From JADJTT01 sp049306275 (lineage in GTDB: Bacteria; Bacteroidota; Bacteroidia; Chitinophagales; Saprospiraceae): DNA of 63,980 nt. The notes beneath the pieces are model-generated. The model was given only the letters and a program-made list of their open reading frames with translations, was not told the DNA's origin and did not search any database. The stretch lies in NCBI GenBank assembly GCA_049306275.1, contig JBAQQB010000013.1, positions 1-63,980 on the forward strand, given 5' to 3'. Of this stretch, positions 1 through 7,843 are shown piece after piece. The stretch's first letter is position 1, and each line of letters begins with the position of its first letter. The position numbers and the translations under genes are program-made.

Positions 1-2
1 CC

Positions 3-89
3 ATCACCGAACATAAGGTGATTAACGGGGAATGGTCTTCCCTCAAGGGCGGCGAACACCTGCTCAGCCTGTTTTTAGCAAATACTTAA
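3..89 (+). CDS. 3' end of an unidentified protein (partial)
   Basis: An open frame runs in from the left edge and stops at TAA 87-89. It gives 28 C-terminal residues ending in LLSLFLANT. No stop interrupts it and it lies just upstream of the MobA-like gene in the same direction, so it is probably the tail of a real gene. The fragment is too short to assign to a family. Confidence 0.45.
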   Translation: MTEHKVINGEWSSLKGGEHLLSLFLANT

Positions 90-125
90 CACCTGCCATG
101 TCTCGCATCTGCCCTCCAAATGCGT

Positions 126-133
126 TATTTTTG
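126..133 (+). promoter_or_regulatory. candidate -7 box (TATTTTTG) before the MobA-like gene
   Basis: TATTTTTG fits the Bacteroidota -7 consensus TAnnTTTG and lies 26 bases before the ATG at 160. No clear TTG -33 element stands about 20 bases upstream, so support is modest. Confidence 0.35.
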
Positions 134-159
134 CCACAGAAAAAAGACGAACCGGTTAC

Positions 160-1287
160 ATGAGCAACCACGATAAATTACCCCGTCCCTTCACCGGCCG
201 CTTCGGCCGCCGGGAATGGGCCATCATTGGCACGACCTGCGGGAATATCCAGACCCTGGCCGGGGGCGTCATGCAAGAAGTGGGCGGACGCTGGAAAATC
301 GCCTACATCGACGCCGACCACCACGACGACGAAACGGGCATGCCGCAGGGCGCCCAGCTGCAATACACCGACAAGATCCAATACCACCGGCTCGACTTCA
401 GGGGCACCATGAGTCCTTTCCAGTACCGCCCCCTGTTCAACGAACAAGACCTCCTCCTTGTAAACGGCAACCATTTCACTGCGGAGCAGCAAATACTCGT
501 CATCGACCCAAAGAAAGCCGAGTCGCTGCAAAAGAAAATGGACCGGCTCACCGATGTGCGCCTGGTGCTTTACGCCGAAGGCGTAGAGGCGCTGCACCCC
601 TTTCTCGCCGAACAAATGCCTCAACTGGCTGCCCTGCCCGCATTTTCCCTCAAAGACACCGCATCGGTGGCAGCTTTCCTGGAGCGGGAATTGCAGCAGG
701 ACATTCCGCCCCTCTACGGCCTGGTGCTCGCCGGCGGCAAAAGCCAGCGCATGGGCCGCGACAAGGGCCTGATCGACTACCACGGCATGCCCCAGCGCGA
801 ATACGCCTACCGGTTGTTGTCGCAAGTCTGCAAGGAGACCTTTCTCTCCGTGCGTCCCGACCAGGCCGAAGAGATCCCTGCCGCTCTAAAACCCCTTCCC
901 GACGTCATGCTCGGACTGGGGCCCTACGGCGCTATCCTCTCCGCCTTCCAGGCCCACCCGGACAAAGCCTGGCTGGTGCTGGCCTGCGACCTGCCGCTGG
1001 CCGATAGACCAGCCCTCGATTACCTCATCCGCCACCGCAATCCTTCGAAGATGGCCACGGCGTTTCAGAGTCCGGTGAGCGATTTTCCCGACCCCCTGCT
1101 CACCATCTGGGAGCCCAAGAGCTATCTGGCGTTGCTGCAATTCCTGGCCCAGGGCTACTCCTGCCCCCGCAAAGCGCTGATCAATTCCGATATCGAGCTG
1201 CTGCAAGCGCCAGTGGGAGACTGGTTGAAGAATGTAAATACGGAGGAAGAATTTAGAGCGGTTAATAGTGAAAGAGTGAAAAAGTGA
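160..1287 (+). CDS. molybdopterin nucleotidyltransferase (MobA-like) with degenerate MobB-like N-terminal domain
   Basis: The C-terminal half, from about residue 187, is a MobA/MocA-type NTP transferase that would attach a nucleotide to molybdopterin. It shows LAGGKSQRMGRDKG (nucleotide loop and lysine), a GPYGAI segment and the metal-binding DLPL. The N-terminal 180 residues resemble the MobB GTP-binding partner in layout. Where a P-loop (GxxGxGKT) should be there is GTTCGNIQTLAGG, so GTP binding by the normal mode is unlikely. The protein is about twice the length of a plain MobA (near 190 residues). The last residues (SERVKK) and the stop are encoded by an intergenic GTGAAAG repeat. Neighbouring xdhC, iorAB-like, mocA and moaDE genes support a cofactor role. 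GMP versus CMP specificity cannot be read from the sequence. Confidence 0.8.
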   Translation: MSNHDKLPRPFTGRFGRREWAIIGTTCGNIQTLAGGVMQEVGGRWKIAYIDADHHDDETGMPQGAQLQYTDKIQYHRLDFRGTMSPFQYRPLFNEQDLLLVNGNHFTAEQQILVIDPKKAESLQKKMDRLTDVRLVLYAEGVEALHPFLAEQMPQLAALPAFSLKDTASVAAFLERELQQDIPPLYGLVLAGGKSQRMGRDKGLIDYHGMPQREYAYRLLSQVCKETFLSVRPDQAEEIPAALKPLPDVMLGLGPYGAILSAFQAHPDKAWLVLACDLPLADRPALDYLIRHRNPSKMATAFQSPVSDFPDPLLTIWEPKSYLALLQFLAQGYSCPRKALINSDIELLQAPVGDWLKNVNTEEEFRAVNSERVKK

Positions 1288-1339
1288 AAGAGAAGTCTTT
1301 TCCACTGTTTCACTGTTTCACTATTTCACTTTTTCACTA
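1266..1339. repeat. GTGAAAR tandem-unit hairpin
   Basis: Units such as GTGAAAGA and GTGAAAAA on the left are followed by TTTCACTG, TTTCACTA and TTTTTCAC units on the right. The right units are the complement of the left, so RNA could form a long imperfect hairpin. The array begins inside the 3' end of the MobA-like gene and supplies its TGA. It sits between two co-directional genes. Confidence 0.7.
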
Positions 1340-1356
1340 AATCAAAATTGTATCAT

Positions 1357-1689
1357 ATGAAATCACTTCTGTTTGCAGTATTATTCGCTTTCCCCGTCGC
1401 GGCGTTCAGCCAGACCATCTTCGGCACCGTAACTTCGGCCGACGGCACGCCGATGAAGGGCGTTAAAGTAGTGGCCGAAGGCACCACCAACGGCACCATG
1501 ACCGATGAAAAAGGGACTTACAACCTCAAAGTGTCGAACGGCGCAGCGGTCACCGCCATGGTCTTTACCTCCAAAGACCTGAAGAAGCCTTTCAAGATCA
1601 AAATGAAATCAGGCCTTGCGACCGACACCCGGCTCTTCGTCACCCTCGACAAGAAGAAGAAGAACCGGAAATTTGTCATGGCGAATTGA
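1357..1689 (+). CDS. small exported carboxypeptidase-regulatory-like (CarboxypepD_reg) protein
   Basis: This 110-residue protein begins with a signal peptide (MKSLLFAVLFAFPVAAFSQ) cut after Ser-Gln. The segment with IFGTVTSADGTPMKGVKV and EGTYNLKV matches the beta-sandwich CarboxypepD_reg-like fold found at the front of Bacteroidota outer-membrane receptors. Here it stands alone, with a short basic tail (KKKKKNRKF). The ATG at 1357 is chosen because it opens the signal peptide directly; a TTG at 1348 adds only three residues. It is probably periplasmic or surface exposed. No specific function can be given. A strong hairpin follows it. Confidence 0.7.
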   Translation: MKSLLFAVLFAFPVAAFSQTIFGTVTSADGTPMKGVKVVAEGTTNGTMTDEKGTYNLKVSNGAAVTAMVFTSKDLKKPFKIKMKSGLATDTRLFVTLDKKKKNRKFVMAN

Positions 1690-1694
1690 TGCCA

Positions 1695-1761
1695 GGTGAG
1701 AAGCTGAGAAGGTGAGAAGGCGAAATCAAAGTACATTTTTTTACCTTCTCAGCTTCTCACC
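1695..1761 (+). terminator. 19-bp perfect-arm hairpin of GGTGAGAAG/CTGAGAAG units
   Basis: The left arm 1695-1713 and right arm 1743-1761 are exact reverse complements (19 bp), built from tandem GTGAGAAG-like units, with a 29-base loop containing a T run. It follows the stop of the small exported protein by five bases, consistent with a terminator. The same unit type recurs near 61551. Confidence 0.65.
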
Positions 1762-1771
1762 ATTTCAGTAT

Positions 1772-1800
1772 TTTCGGGATTCACAACCAAACTCCCGAAA
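1772..1800 (+). promoter_or_regulatory. 8-bp inverted repeat just before the GH97 start
   Basis: TTTCGGGA (1772-1779) and TCCCGAAA (1793-1800) are exact reverse complements and end two bases before the ATG at 1803. This could be an operator or a leader hairpin that hides the start. It is also short enough to be chance. Confidence 0.35.
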
Positions 1801-1802
1801 TC

Positions 1803-3875
1803 ATGCTACCTCGTCTGACACTCCTTCTGGCCGTTTCCTCCCTTTTTCTCACCTGCAAATCCGGCCAGCTGCCCGATTCTTTTACCGTTAAATCGCCGGA
1901 CGGCAAATTGGTCGCGAATATTTTCCTTGATGCTTCCGGGCAGGCAGCCTATCAGGTTCTTTTCGGTGAAAAAACCGTGATCGACAGCTCGCTGCTGGGC
2001 TTTTCCTTCGAAGGCCAGACGCCGCTGGCCGGCGGGCTGGTGGTAAAGGATGCGGAAACGACATCCTATGAAGGCACGTGGGAAACCGTGTGGGGGGAAG
2101 ACAAAGTGATTAAAGACCACTACAACGGTATCATCCTCGATCTGGAGGAGAAAGAAGCGCCTAACCGGGTGTTCCGGCTGGCCTTCCGCGTCTACAACGA
2201 CGGGCTGGGCTTCCGCTATGAATTTCCCGAACAGGAGGGGCTGAAGGAAGTCCACATCCTCGAAGAAAATACCGAGTTCCGGCTCACCGGCGACCACCAG
2301 TGCTGGTGGCAACCGGGCGACTGGGACATTTACGAGCACCTCTACAACACGACGCGCTTTTCGGAGATAGATGCCATTTCCAAGCGCAACCACCCCAACC
2401 TGGCGCAGACCTACATTCCTAACAACGCCGTCAATACGCCGGTGACGATGAAGACCGACGACGGCATTTACCTCAGTTTCCACGAAGCGGCGCTGTACGA
2501 CTACTCCGATATGACCCTGCTGGCCGACAAGGAAAACCTGAAATGGAGCAGTTGCCTGGTGGGCGGTCCCGACACGTATAAAGTGAAGGTCAATACCCCC
2601 TTCCACACCCCTTGGCGCACCATTCAGATCGCAGACAAAGCTGGCGACCTCATCGAGTCCAAGCTCATCCTCAACCTCAACGAACCGAACAAGATCGAGA
2701 ACACCAACTGGATCAAGCCTACAAAATACGCGGGCATCTGGTGGGAAATGCACCTGGGCATGAGCAGTTGGGATATGGCCGGCAAGAACCACGGCGCGAC
2801 GACGGAGAATGCCAAGCGCTACATCGACTTCGCCGCCGCCAACAACATCCCCGCCATCCTGGTGGAAGGCTGGAATACCGGCTGGGAAGTATGGTGGGGT
2901 CCGGAAAGGGAGACCTGCTTCGACTTCGTAACCCCCTATGCCGACTACGACATTGAGGAGGTGGTGAGGTATGGCAAGGAAAAAGGCGTGGCCCTCATCG
3001 CCCACCACGAAACCGCTTCGGGCGTGGAGCAGTATGAACGACAGCTCGACACGGCTTTTCAATTCCTGGAAAACCTGGGCATTCACGCAGTGAAGACCGG
3101 GTATGTGGGCACCATTTTCCCGAAGGGGCAATACCACCATGGGCAGTACATGGTCAACCACTACCAGCGCGTGGCGGAGGTGGCTGCCCGCCACAAGGTC
3201 ATGGTCGACGCCCACGAGCCTATCAAAGACACCGGCATCCGCCGCACCTGGCCCAACTTCATGGCCCGGGAAGGCTTGAGGGGGCAGGAGTTCGACGCCT
3301 GGAGCAACGACATGAACCCGCCGGAGCACCTCGTTATCGTGCCTTTCACCCGCATGCTCGCCGGCCCGATCGACTACACGCCCGGCATCTTCAACCTCAA
3401 ATTCGATGAATACAAGGACAAGAACCAGGTCAACACCACCCTGGCCAAACAGCTCGCCTTGTACGTGACCATCTACGGCCCGCTACAAATGGCGGCCGAC
3501 TTGCCCCAGCACTACGAAGGGCACCCCGCCCTTCAGTTCATCCGCGATGTAGCTGTCGACTGGGATGAAAGCCATGTGCTCAACGCCGAGATCGGCGAGT
3601 ACCTGACCATGGTGCGCAAAGAGCGTGGCGCCGACCGCTGGTTCCTCGGCAGCATTACCGATGAGAACCCCCGCGAGTTCACCATCCCGGCCGACTTCCT
3701 TCCCGAAGGCAAGACCTGGGAAGCCACCATCTACGCCGACGCACCGGATGCGCACTGGGATAAAAACCCCACCGCCTACCTCATCGAAAACAGACAATTC
3801 AAAAAAGGCGACAACATTGAGATCAAGCTCGCCCCCGGTGGCGGCACTGCGATTTATTTCCGGCCAGTGGAATAA
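1803..3875 (+). CDS. glycoside hydrolase family 97 lipoprotein (SusB-like alpha-glucosidase)
   Basis: The start carries a lipoprotein signal with lipobox LTC at about residue 18, so the enzyme is anchored in the outer membrane or periplasm. It has the full GH97 order: an N-terminal beta-sandwich (SPDGKLVANI), a central barrel (AGIWWEMHLGMSSWD, LVEGWNTGWEVWW, HHETASG near residue 402, VDAHEPIKDTGIRRTWPN near 472, RGQEFDAWS near 496) and a C-terminal beta domain. In retaining GH97 alpha-galactosidases an Asp nucleophile follows the barrel strand where this protein reads HAVKTGYVG. The lack of that Asp points to the inverting, glutamate-based SusB type. Its 690 residues match the family. No SusC/D genes are adjacent, so it is not in an obvious polysaccharide-utilisation locus. 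The substrate is inferred. Confidence 0.9.
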   Translation: MLPRLTLLLAVSSLFLTCKSGQLPDSFTVKSPDGKLVANIFLDASGQAAYQVLFGEKTVIDSSLLGFSFEGQTPLAGGLVVKDAETTSYEGTWETVWGEDKVIKDHYNGIILDLEEKEAPNRVFRLAFRVYNDGLGFRYEFPEQEGLKEVHILEENTEFRLTGDHQCWWQPGDWDIYEHLYNTTRFSEIDAISKRNHPNLAQTYIPNNAVNTPVTMKTDDGIYLSFHEAALYDYSDMTLLADKENLKWSSCLVGGPDTYKVKVNTPFHTPWRTIQIADKAGDLIESKLILNLNEPNKIENTNWIKPTKYAGIWWEMHLGMSSWDMAGKNHGATTENAKRYIDFAAANNIPAILVEGWNTGWEVWWGPERETCFDFVTPYADYDIEEVVRYGKEKGVALIAHHETASGVEQYERQLDTAFQFLENLGIHAVKTGYVGTIFPKGQYHHGQYMVNHYQRVAEVAARHKVMVDAHEPIKDTGIRRTWPNFMAREGLRGQEFDAWSNDMNPPEHLVIVPFTRMLAGPIDYTPGIFNLKFDEYKDKNQVNTTLAKQLALYVTIYGPLQMAADLPQHYEGHPALQFIRDVAVDWDESHVLNAEIGEYLTMVRKERGADRWFLGSITDENPREFTIPADFLPEGKTWEATIYADAPDAHWDKNPTAYLIENRQFKKGDNIEIKLAPGGGTAIYFRPVE

Positions 3876-3890
3876 ATTACCGAGGTTTAT

Positions 3891-4065
3891 CGAGGTGTCA
3901 CCTCGCATGTGGTTGATTTTCAAGACAAAACGAGGTGACACCTCCTAACAAACTGATAATCAAGATAAAACGAGGTGACACCTCCTAATAAACTGATTTT
4001 CAAGACAAAACGAGGTGACACCTCCCATACAACTGATTTTCAAGCACAAACGAGGTGTCACCTCG
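3891..4065. repeat. five-copy palindrome array with exact 40-bp period
   Basis: The palindrome GAGGTGWCACCTC begins one base after 3891, 3931, 3971, 4011 and 4051, an exact 40-base spacing. The 25-base linkers are also alike (CTGATTTTCAAGACAAAA and close variants). The first and last copies read CGAGGTGTCACCTCG, with T at the centre and a full 15-base palindrome. The three inner copies have A at the centre and end in CTCC. The array fills the gap between GH97 and xdhC, and the last copy supplies the TGA of xdhC (4058-4060). It could be an operator array, a multi-hairpin terminator or a recombination substrate. Confidence 0.9.
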
Positions 4066-5059
4066 GATTTGACAAGTGTATTGGCCCCTCCTTCTCCCTC
4101 AACGGCCGCCCGTCGCCCCCCCTGAATGTCCTGATGATCTCCGCAACGGCCGAAGCGGCAATCTCCTCCGGCGTGACGGCGCCCAAATGCAGCCCCATCG
4201 GGCTGTGCACACGGTCTATGGCCGCTTGCCCGAGGCCCAACTCCGCTATCAGGCGCTCAAATCGCTTGCGGGGACCTAGAAGGCCGAGGTAGCCAACAGG
4301 CGATGCCAGAAAATGCCGGAGCGCTTTCAAGTCCGTTGCATAGTCGTGCGACATGCAGAGTGCCGCGGTATAATGATCGGTGGGTATGGATGCAAGCTCC
4401 TCAACACCCAGGATTTGGGATATGCCTTCCAGGCCCTCCCTCCGCAATTTGCGCTGCCTGCCGGCAAGGGTAATGTCCCAGCCCATTGCACGGCATAGAT
4501 CGAGCATGGGGTATACATCGTAGTTATCGCCTAAAACCACCACCCGGAGGTTGGGCACAACCCATTCGAATAGCGCCTTTTCCTCCCCCCAATCCACCAG
4601 ATCCGACCGCTCCGGTCCGGCAGGGTCTGTTGAGAAAAATGGCGGGACTGACGCTCCTTTAACGGCGATGGGGCTTATTAACAGTTTTTTCTCCCGGATG
4701 CCCGTACATTCCTCCAACACAGTCATCAACGCCTGTGTCACCGGCTGGAGATACACGTCGATCCGCCCCTCGCAGCCCAGCCCTACCCCGATCTGGTGCG
4801 CATCGCGGCCGCGGGTGTCGTAGGTCACGATCTTCCCCCTCCCGGTCAACATCACCTTTTTTGCCTGAAGCAGCGCATCGCCCTCCAGACAGCCCCCGCT
4901 GATTCCGCCAACCCACTGCCCGTTCTCCAAAATGAGCATGCGGGCGCCGATGCGTCTGTAGGAGGAATCTTCGACATGCACGACCGTGGCCAGGGCCATC
5001 TTCAGGCCGCTGTCGCTATGGGCGTGGTAGAACTGGAGGATGGATTTTAATTCTTTCAT
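4058..5059 (-). CDS. xdhC: XdhC/CoxI family molybdenum-hydroxylase maturation protein
   Basis: XdhC-type proteins bind molybdenum cofactor, protect it, and help to insert the sulfurated form into xanthine-dehydrogenase-family enzymes. The N-terminal XdhC_CoxI domain shows SSYRRIGARMLI, GGISGGCLEGD, VTYDTRGRD and GLGCEGRIDVYL. The C-terminal Rossmann-like domain spans about residues 170-320 (VVVLGDNYDVYPMLDLCRAMGWD, SHDYATDLKAL, YLGLLGPRKRFERL). The first Rossmann loop reads GDNYDV rather than the common GAGHDA. The gene is divergent from the oxidoreductase genes it would serve. Its start is flanked by a GTGAAGG repeat, and its last codon lies in the 40-base palindrome array. Confidence 0.88.
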   Translation of the reverse strand: MKELKSILQFYHAHSDSGLKMALATVVHVEDSSYRRIGARMLILENGQWVGGISGGCLEGDALLQAKKVMLTGRGKIVTYDTRGRDAHQIGVGLGCEGRIDVYLQPVTQALMTVLEECTGIREKKLLISPIAVKGASVPPFFSTDPAGPERSDLVDWGEEKALFEWVVPNLRVVVLGDNYDVYPMLDLCRAMGWDITLAGRQRKLRREGLEGISQILGVEELASIPTDHYTAALCMSHDYATDLKALRHFLASPVGYLGLLGPRKRFERLIAELGLGQAAIDRVHSPMGLHLGAVTPEEIAASAVAEIIRTFRGGDGRPLREKEGPIHLSNPR

Positions 5060-5060
5060 A

Positions 5061-5087
5061 GGTGAAGGGTGAAGGGTGAAGGGTGAG
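5061..5087. repeat. single-arm GGTGAAG tandem array in a divergent promoter region
   Basis: Three and a half head-to-tail copies of GGTGAAG sit immediately upstream of the xdhC start. No complementary arm follows. The array lies in the divergent gap shared with the 2Fe-2S subunit gene, where a terminator is not expected. The same unit forms two-armed hairpins at 5604, 7808 and 56524. Confidence 0.75.
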
Positions 5088-5134
5088 AATCAGGCAAATT
5101 TTCCTTATTTTTCCCGAAATAATCCTCATCCTCC

Positions 5135-5590
5135 ATGGCAAAATATACTCTGAACATCAATGGCGAACAGCGGGAAGTCGATGCCGACCCCGACACTCCG
5201 CTGCTTTGGGTACTGCGCGACGATCTGAGGCTGGTGGGCACCAAATACGGCTGCGGCATCACGCAATGCGGCGTTTGCACCGTGCATATGAACGGTGTAG
5301 CCGTCCGCTCCTGCAGCTTCCCCGTCTCCAGCGCCGGCGTAGCCGAGATCACGACCATAGAAGGCCTCTCCGAAAATGGCGACCACCCCGTGCAGAAAGC
5401 CTGGAAGGAACACGACGTGCCTCAATGCGGCTACTGCCAAGCCGGCCAGATCATGACCGCCGCCGCCTTTCTCAAAGACAACCCCAAGCCCACTGACGAG
5501 GAAATCGACGCCGCTATGAACAGCGTCATCTGCCGCTGCGGAACGTATACGCAGATCAGGAAGGCTGTCAAGGCGGCTGCGAAATTGTAA
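5135..5590 (+). CDS. 2Fe-2S subunit of an isoquinoline 1-oxidoreductase-like molybdenum hydroxylase
   Basis: This 151-residue protein carries two 2Fe-2S clusters that pass electrons from the molybdenum site. The plant-type cluster appears as GTKYGCGITQCGVCTVHMNG followed by the Cys in VRSCSFPV. The helical-bundle cluster appears as PQCGYCQAGQIM and ICRCGTYTQIRKAV. Length and motifs match the small (IorA/CoxS-type) subunits. The large subunit follows 76 bases later, across a repeat hairpin. There is no signal peptide, so it would be co-exported with the Tat-bearing large subunit. Confidence 0.92.
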   Translation: MAKYTLNINGEQREVDADPDTPLLWVLRDDLRLVGTKYGCGITQCGVCTVHMNGVAVRSCSFPVSSAGVAEITTIEGLSENGDHPVQKAWKEHDVPQCGYCQAGQIMTAAAFLKDNPKPTDEEIDAAMNSVICRCGTYTQIRKAVKAAAKL

Positions 5591-5603
5591 ACTTCGAGTG
5601 AAA

Positions 5604-5652
5604 GGTGAAGAGTGAAGGGTGAAGGGACTTTCTTCACCCTTCACCCTTCACC
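5604..5652 (+). repeat. GGTGAAG tandem-unit hairpin between the two oxidoreductase subunits
   Basis: Arms 5604-5624 and 5632-5652 match at 20 of 21 positions and consist of three 7-base units each (GGTGAAG / CTTCACC). The loop is 7 bases. It lies inside an apparent operon, so it may stabilise the upstream message or set the subunit ratio rather than end transcription completely. Confidence 0.75.
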
Positions 5653-5666
5653 AAAATCTTAATGAA

Positions 5667-7811
5667 ATGACTTCTGTAAAAACCCACATATCCCGTCGCT
5701 CTTTCTTCAAAACCACCGTCATCGCGGGAGGCGGCATGCTGCTCGGCTTCAACTGGCTGACCGCCTGCATGCGGGAAGAAGACGCCGCCAAAGCGCTTAC
5801 CCTGCCGGATAACTGGTTTGATATCAACGCTTTCATAAAAATCGGTAACAACGGCGTGGTGACCATCATGGCCCCCAACCCCGAGATCGGGCAAAACGTC
5901 AAGACCTCCATGCCCATGATCGTGGCTGAAGAACTCGACGTAGACTGGAACCTGGTGATCGTCGAACAGGCGCCGCTCAATACCGACTCCTTTACCCGGC
6001 AGGTAGCCGGTGGCAGCCAGTCCATCCGGCAGGGATGGGACGGCTTGCGCAAGGCCGGCGCCACCGCCCGCCACATGCTCGTAGCCGCGGCGGCAGCCAA
6101 ATGGGGCATCTCCCCGGCCGACTGCACCACTTCCCTGGGCATGATCACCGGTAAAGACGGCCAAAAGATCGGCTACGGCGAAATCGCCACCGAAGCCGCC
6201 AGCATGGAAATCCCCGAGGAAGTCACCCTCAAGGAACCTTCCCGGTACAAGATCATCGGCACCGATCGCGGCAATGTTGATATCGACAAGATCATTACCG
6301 GGCAACCGCTTTTCGGCATCGACACCAAAATCGATGGCATGGCCTATGCCGCGGCCCTCCGCCCACCCGCCTTCGGCCAAAAACTGACCTCTTTCGACGA
6401 CACCGAAGCCCGCAAAGTCAATGGCGTGACCGATGTGATCCGCTTTGGCAACAAGATCGCCGTGCTGGCTAATTCCACCTGGGCTGCCATGAAGGGTAAA
6501 CGCGCACTGAGAGCGCAATGGGCCGTCGACACCCCATTGGAAAGCACAACGGGCCACGACAAGGAATTGCTCGCCCTCCTTGACAAGCCGGCCAAAGAGC
6601 CTGTTCGCAAAGACGGCGATATAGACAAGGCATTCAAAGAGGCCGATCAGGTGATCGAAAGGGTGTACGAAGCGCCCTTTATGCCGCACAACCCCATGGA
6701 GCCCATGAACTTCTTCGCCGATGTGCGGGAGGACAAAATCGAGTTAATCGGCCCTACCCAAACGCCATCTTCCGCACGCGAAGAGGTGGCAGAACTGCTT
6801 GGTCGTCCGGAAACCGACATCACCCTGATGATGACCCGCCAGGGCGGGGGCTTCGGCCGCCGCCTGTACAACGACTTCGCCCTGGAAGCCGCAGAGATCT
6901 CCAGCCTGGCCAAACTTCCCGTCCAACTCATCTTCTCACGTGAAGACGACATGACCGCCGGCACCTACCGCCCGGCCACCAAATACAAAATGCGCGCCGC
7001 CATCAAGGACGGGCAGGTCACTGGCTATCGCATTACCGAGGCGGCGATCAACAGCCATTTTTACGACTCGGTAGCCCACTACTTCCCCGCAGGGGTATTC
7101 CCCAGCTTCCTGGCCGAAGCCCATGCCATCGAAAGCAACATCACCACCGGCGCCTGGCGGGCGCCCCATACCAACTTCCACGCCTTCGCCGACCAGACTT
7201 TCTTCGACGAGCTGGCCGAAGTCCTTGGGCAAGACCCCGTGCAAATGCGTCTCGACCTGCTCGAAAAAGCAAAGACCGTCGCTGAGGAAGACGACCGTAT
7301 CCCCTACTCGCCCGAACGCCTGCAGGGCGTCATCCGCCTGGCGGCCGAGAAGGGCAATTGGGGCAAAGCCCCGAAAGGTGTGTTCCAGGGCTTCGCCGCC
7401 TACTACTGCCACAACTCCCACGTTGCAGAGCTGGCGGAAGTGGTTATGAAAGACGGCAAACCCGTGCTGAAAAAGATCTACGCCGCCATCGACTGCGGCA
7501 TCGTGATCAACCCCCTGGCCGCCCGCAACCAGGCCGAAGGCGCCATTATCGACGGCATCGGCCATGCCATGTACGCCGAGCTGACTTTCTCCGGCGGCCA
7601 ACCCTCCTCCAACAACTTCGATACCTACCGCCTCATCCGCATCTCCGAGGCGCCGGAGATCGACATCCACTTCGTGGAAAACGACATAGCCCCTACCGGA
7701 CTGGGCGAGCCGCCTCTCCCACCCGCAGCGCCAGCTTTCGCCAACGCGGTGTACAAGGCAACCGGGAAACGGTTGTACAAGTTTCCGTTTGGGAAGGAGT
7801 TGGAGGGGTGA
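5667..7811 (+). CDS. molybdopterin-binding large subunit, IorB-like, Tat-exported
   Basis: At 714 residues this is the catalytic subunit of a xanthine-dehydrogenase-family enzyme of the IorB type. The ATG at 5667 opens a twin-arginine signal (ISRRSFFKTTVIAGGG, residues 8-23), so the folded enzyme is exported. WLTAC soon after the hydrophobic stretch could be a lipobox. Molybdopterin-binding segments are visible (MTRQGGGFGRRLYND, TTGAWRAPHTNFHAF, AAIDCGIVINPLAARNQAEGAI) and GLGEPPLPPAAPA near the C-terminus holds the conserved catalytic Glu. Such enzymes usually use molybdopterin cytosine dinucleotide, consistent with the mocA-like gene 25 bases on. The hydroxylated substrate (an aldehyde or N-heterocycle) is unknown. 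The TGA lies in the repeat that follows. Confidence 0.9.
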   Translation: MTSVKTHISRRSFFKTTVIAGGGMLLGFNWLTACMREEDAAKALTLPDNWFDINAFIKIGNNGVVTIMAPNPEIGQNVKTSMPMIVAEELDVDWNLVIVEQAPLNTDSFTRQVAGGSQSIRQGWDGLRKAGATARHMLVAAAAAKWGISPADCTTSLGMITGKDGQKIGYGEIATEAASMEIPEEVTLKEPSRYKIIGTDRGNVDIDKIITGQPLFGIDTKIDGMAYAAALRPPAFGQKLTSFDDTEARKVNGVTDVIRFGNKIAVLANSTWAAMKGKRALRAQWAVDTPLESTTGHDKELLALLDKPAKEPVRKDGDIDKAFKEADQVIERVYEAPFMPHNPMEPMNFFADVREDKIELIGPTQTPSSAREEVAELLGRPETDITLMMTRQGGGFGRRLYNDFALEAAEISSLAKLPVQLIFSREDDMTAGTYRPATKYKMRAAIKDGQVTGYRITEAAINSHFYDSVAHYFPAGVFPSFLAEAHAIESNITTGAWRAPHTNFHAFADQTFFDELAEVLGQDPVQMRLDLLEKAKTVAEEDDRIPYSPERLQGVIRLAAEKGNWGKAPKGVFQGFAAYYCHNSHVAELAEVVMKDGKPVLKKIYAAIDCGIVINPLAARNQAEGAIIDGIGHAMYAELTFSGGQPSSNNFDTYRLIRISEAPEIDIHFVENDIAPTGLGEPPLPPAAPAFANAVYKATGKRLYKFPFGKELEG

Positions 7812-7843
7812 AGAGTGAAGAGTGAAGGGTGAAGGGTGAAGGG
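7808..7843. repeat. GTGAAGR tandem array bridging a stop and a GTG start
   Basis: Five copies of GTGAAGR run from the last codons of the large subunit into the first codons of the MocA-like gene. The first unit supplies the TGA at 7809-7811 and the last supplies the GTG start at 7836, with GAAGG just before it as a Shine-Dalgarno-like sequence. There is no complementary arm. Confidence 0.75.

Noticed and set aside
3891..4065. CRISPR-like array
   Set aside because: The repeat is a 13-15-base palindrome and the 25-base linkers are themselves near-identical, so there are no unique spacers. No cas gene is present.
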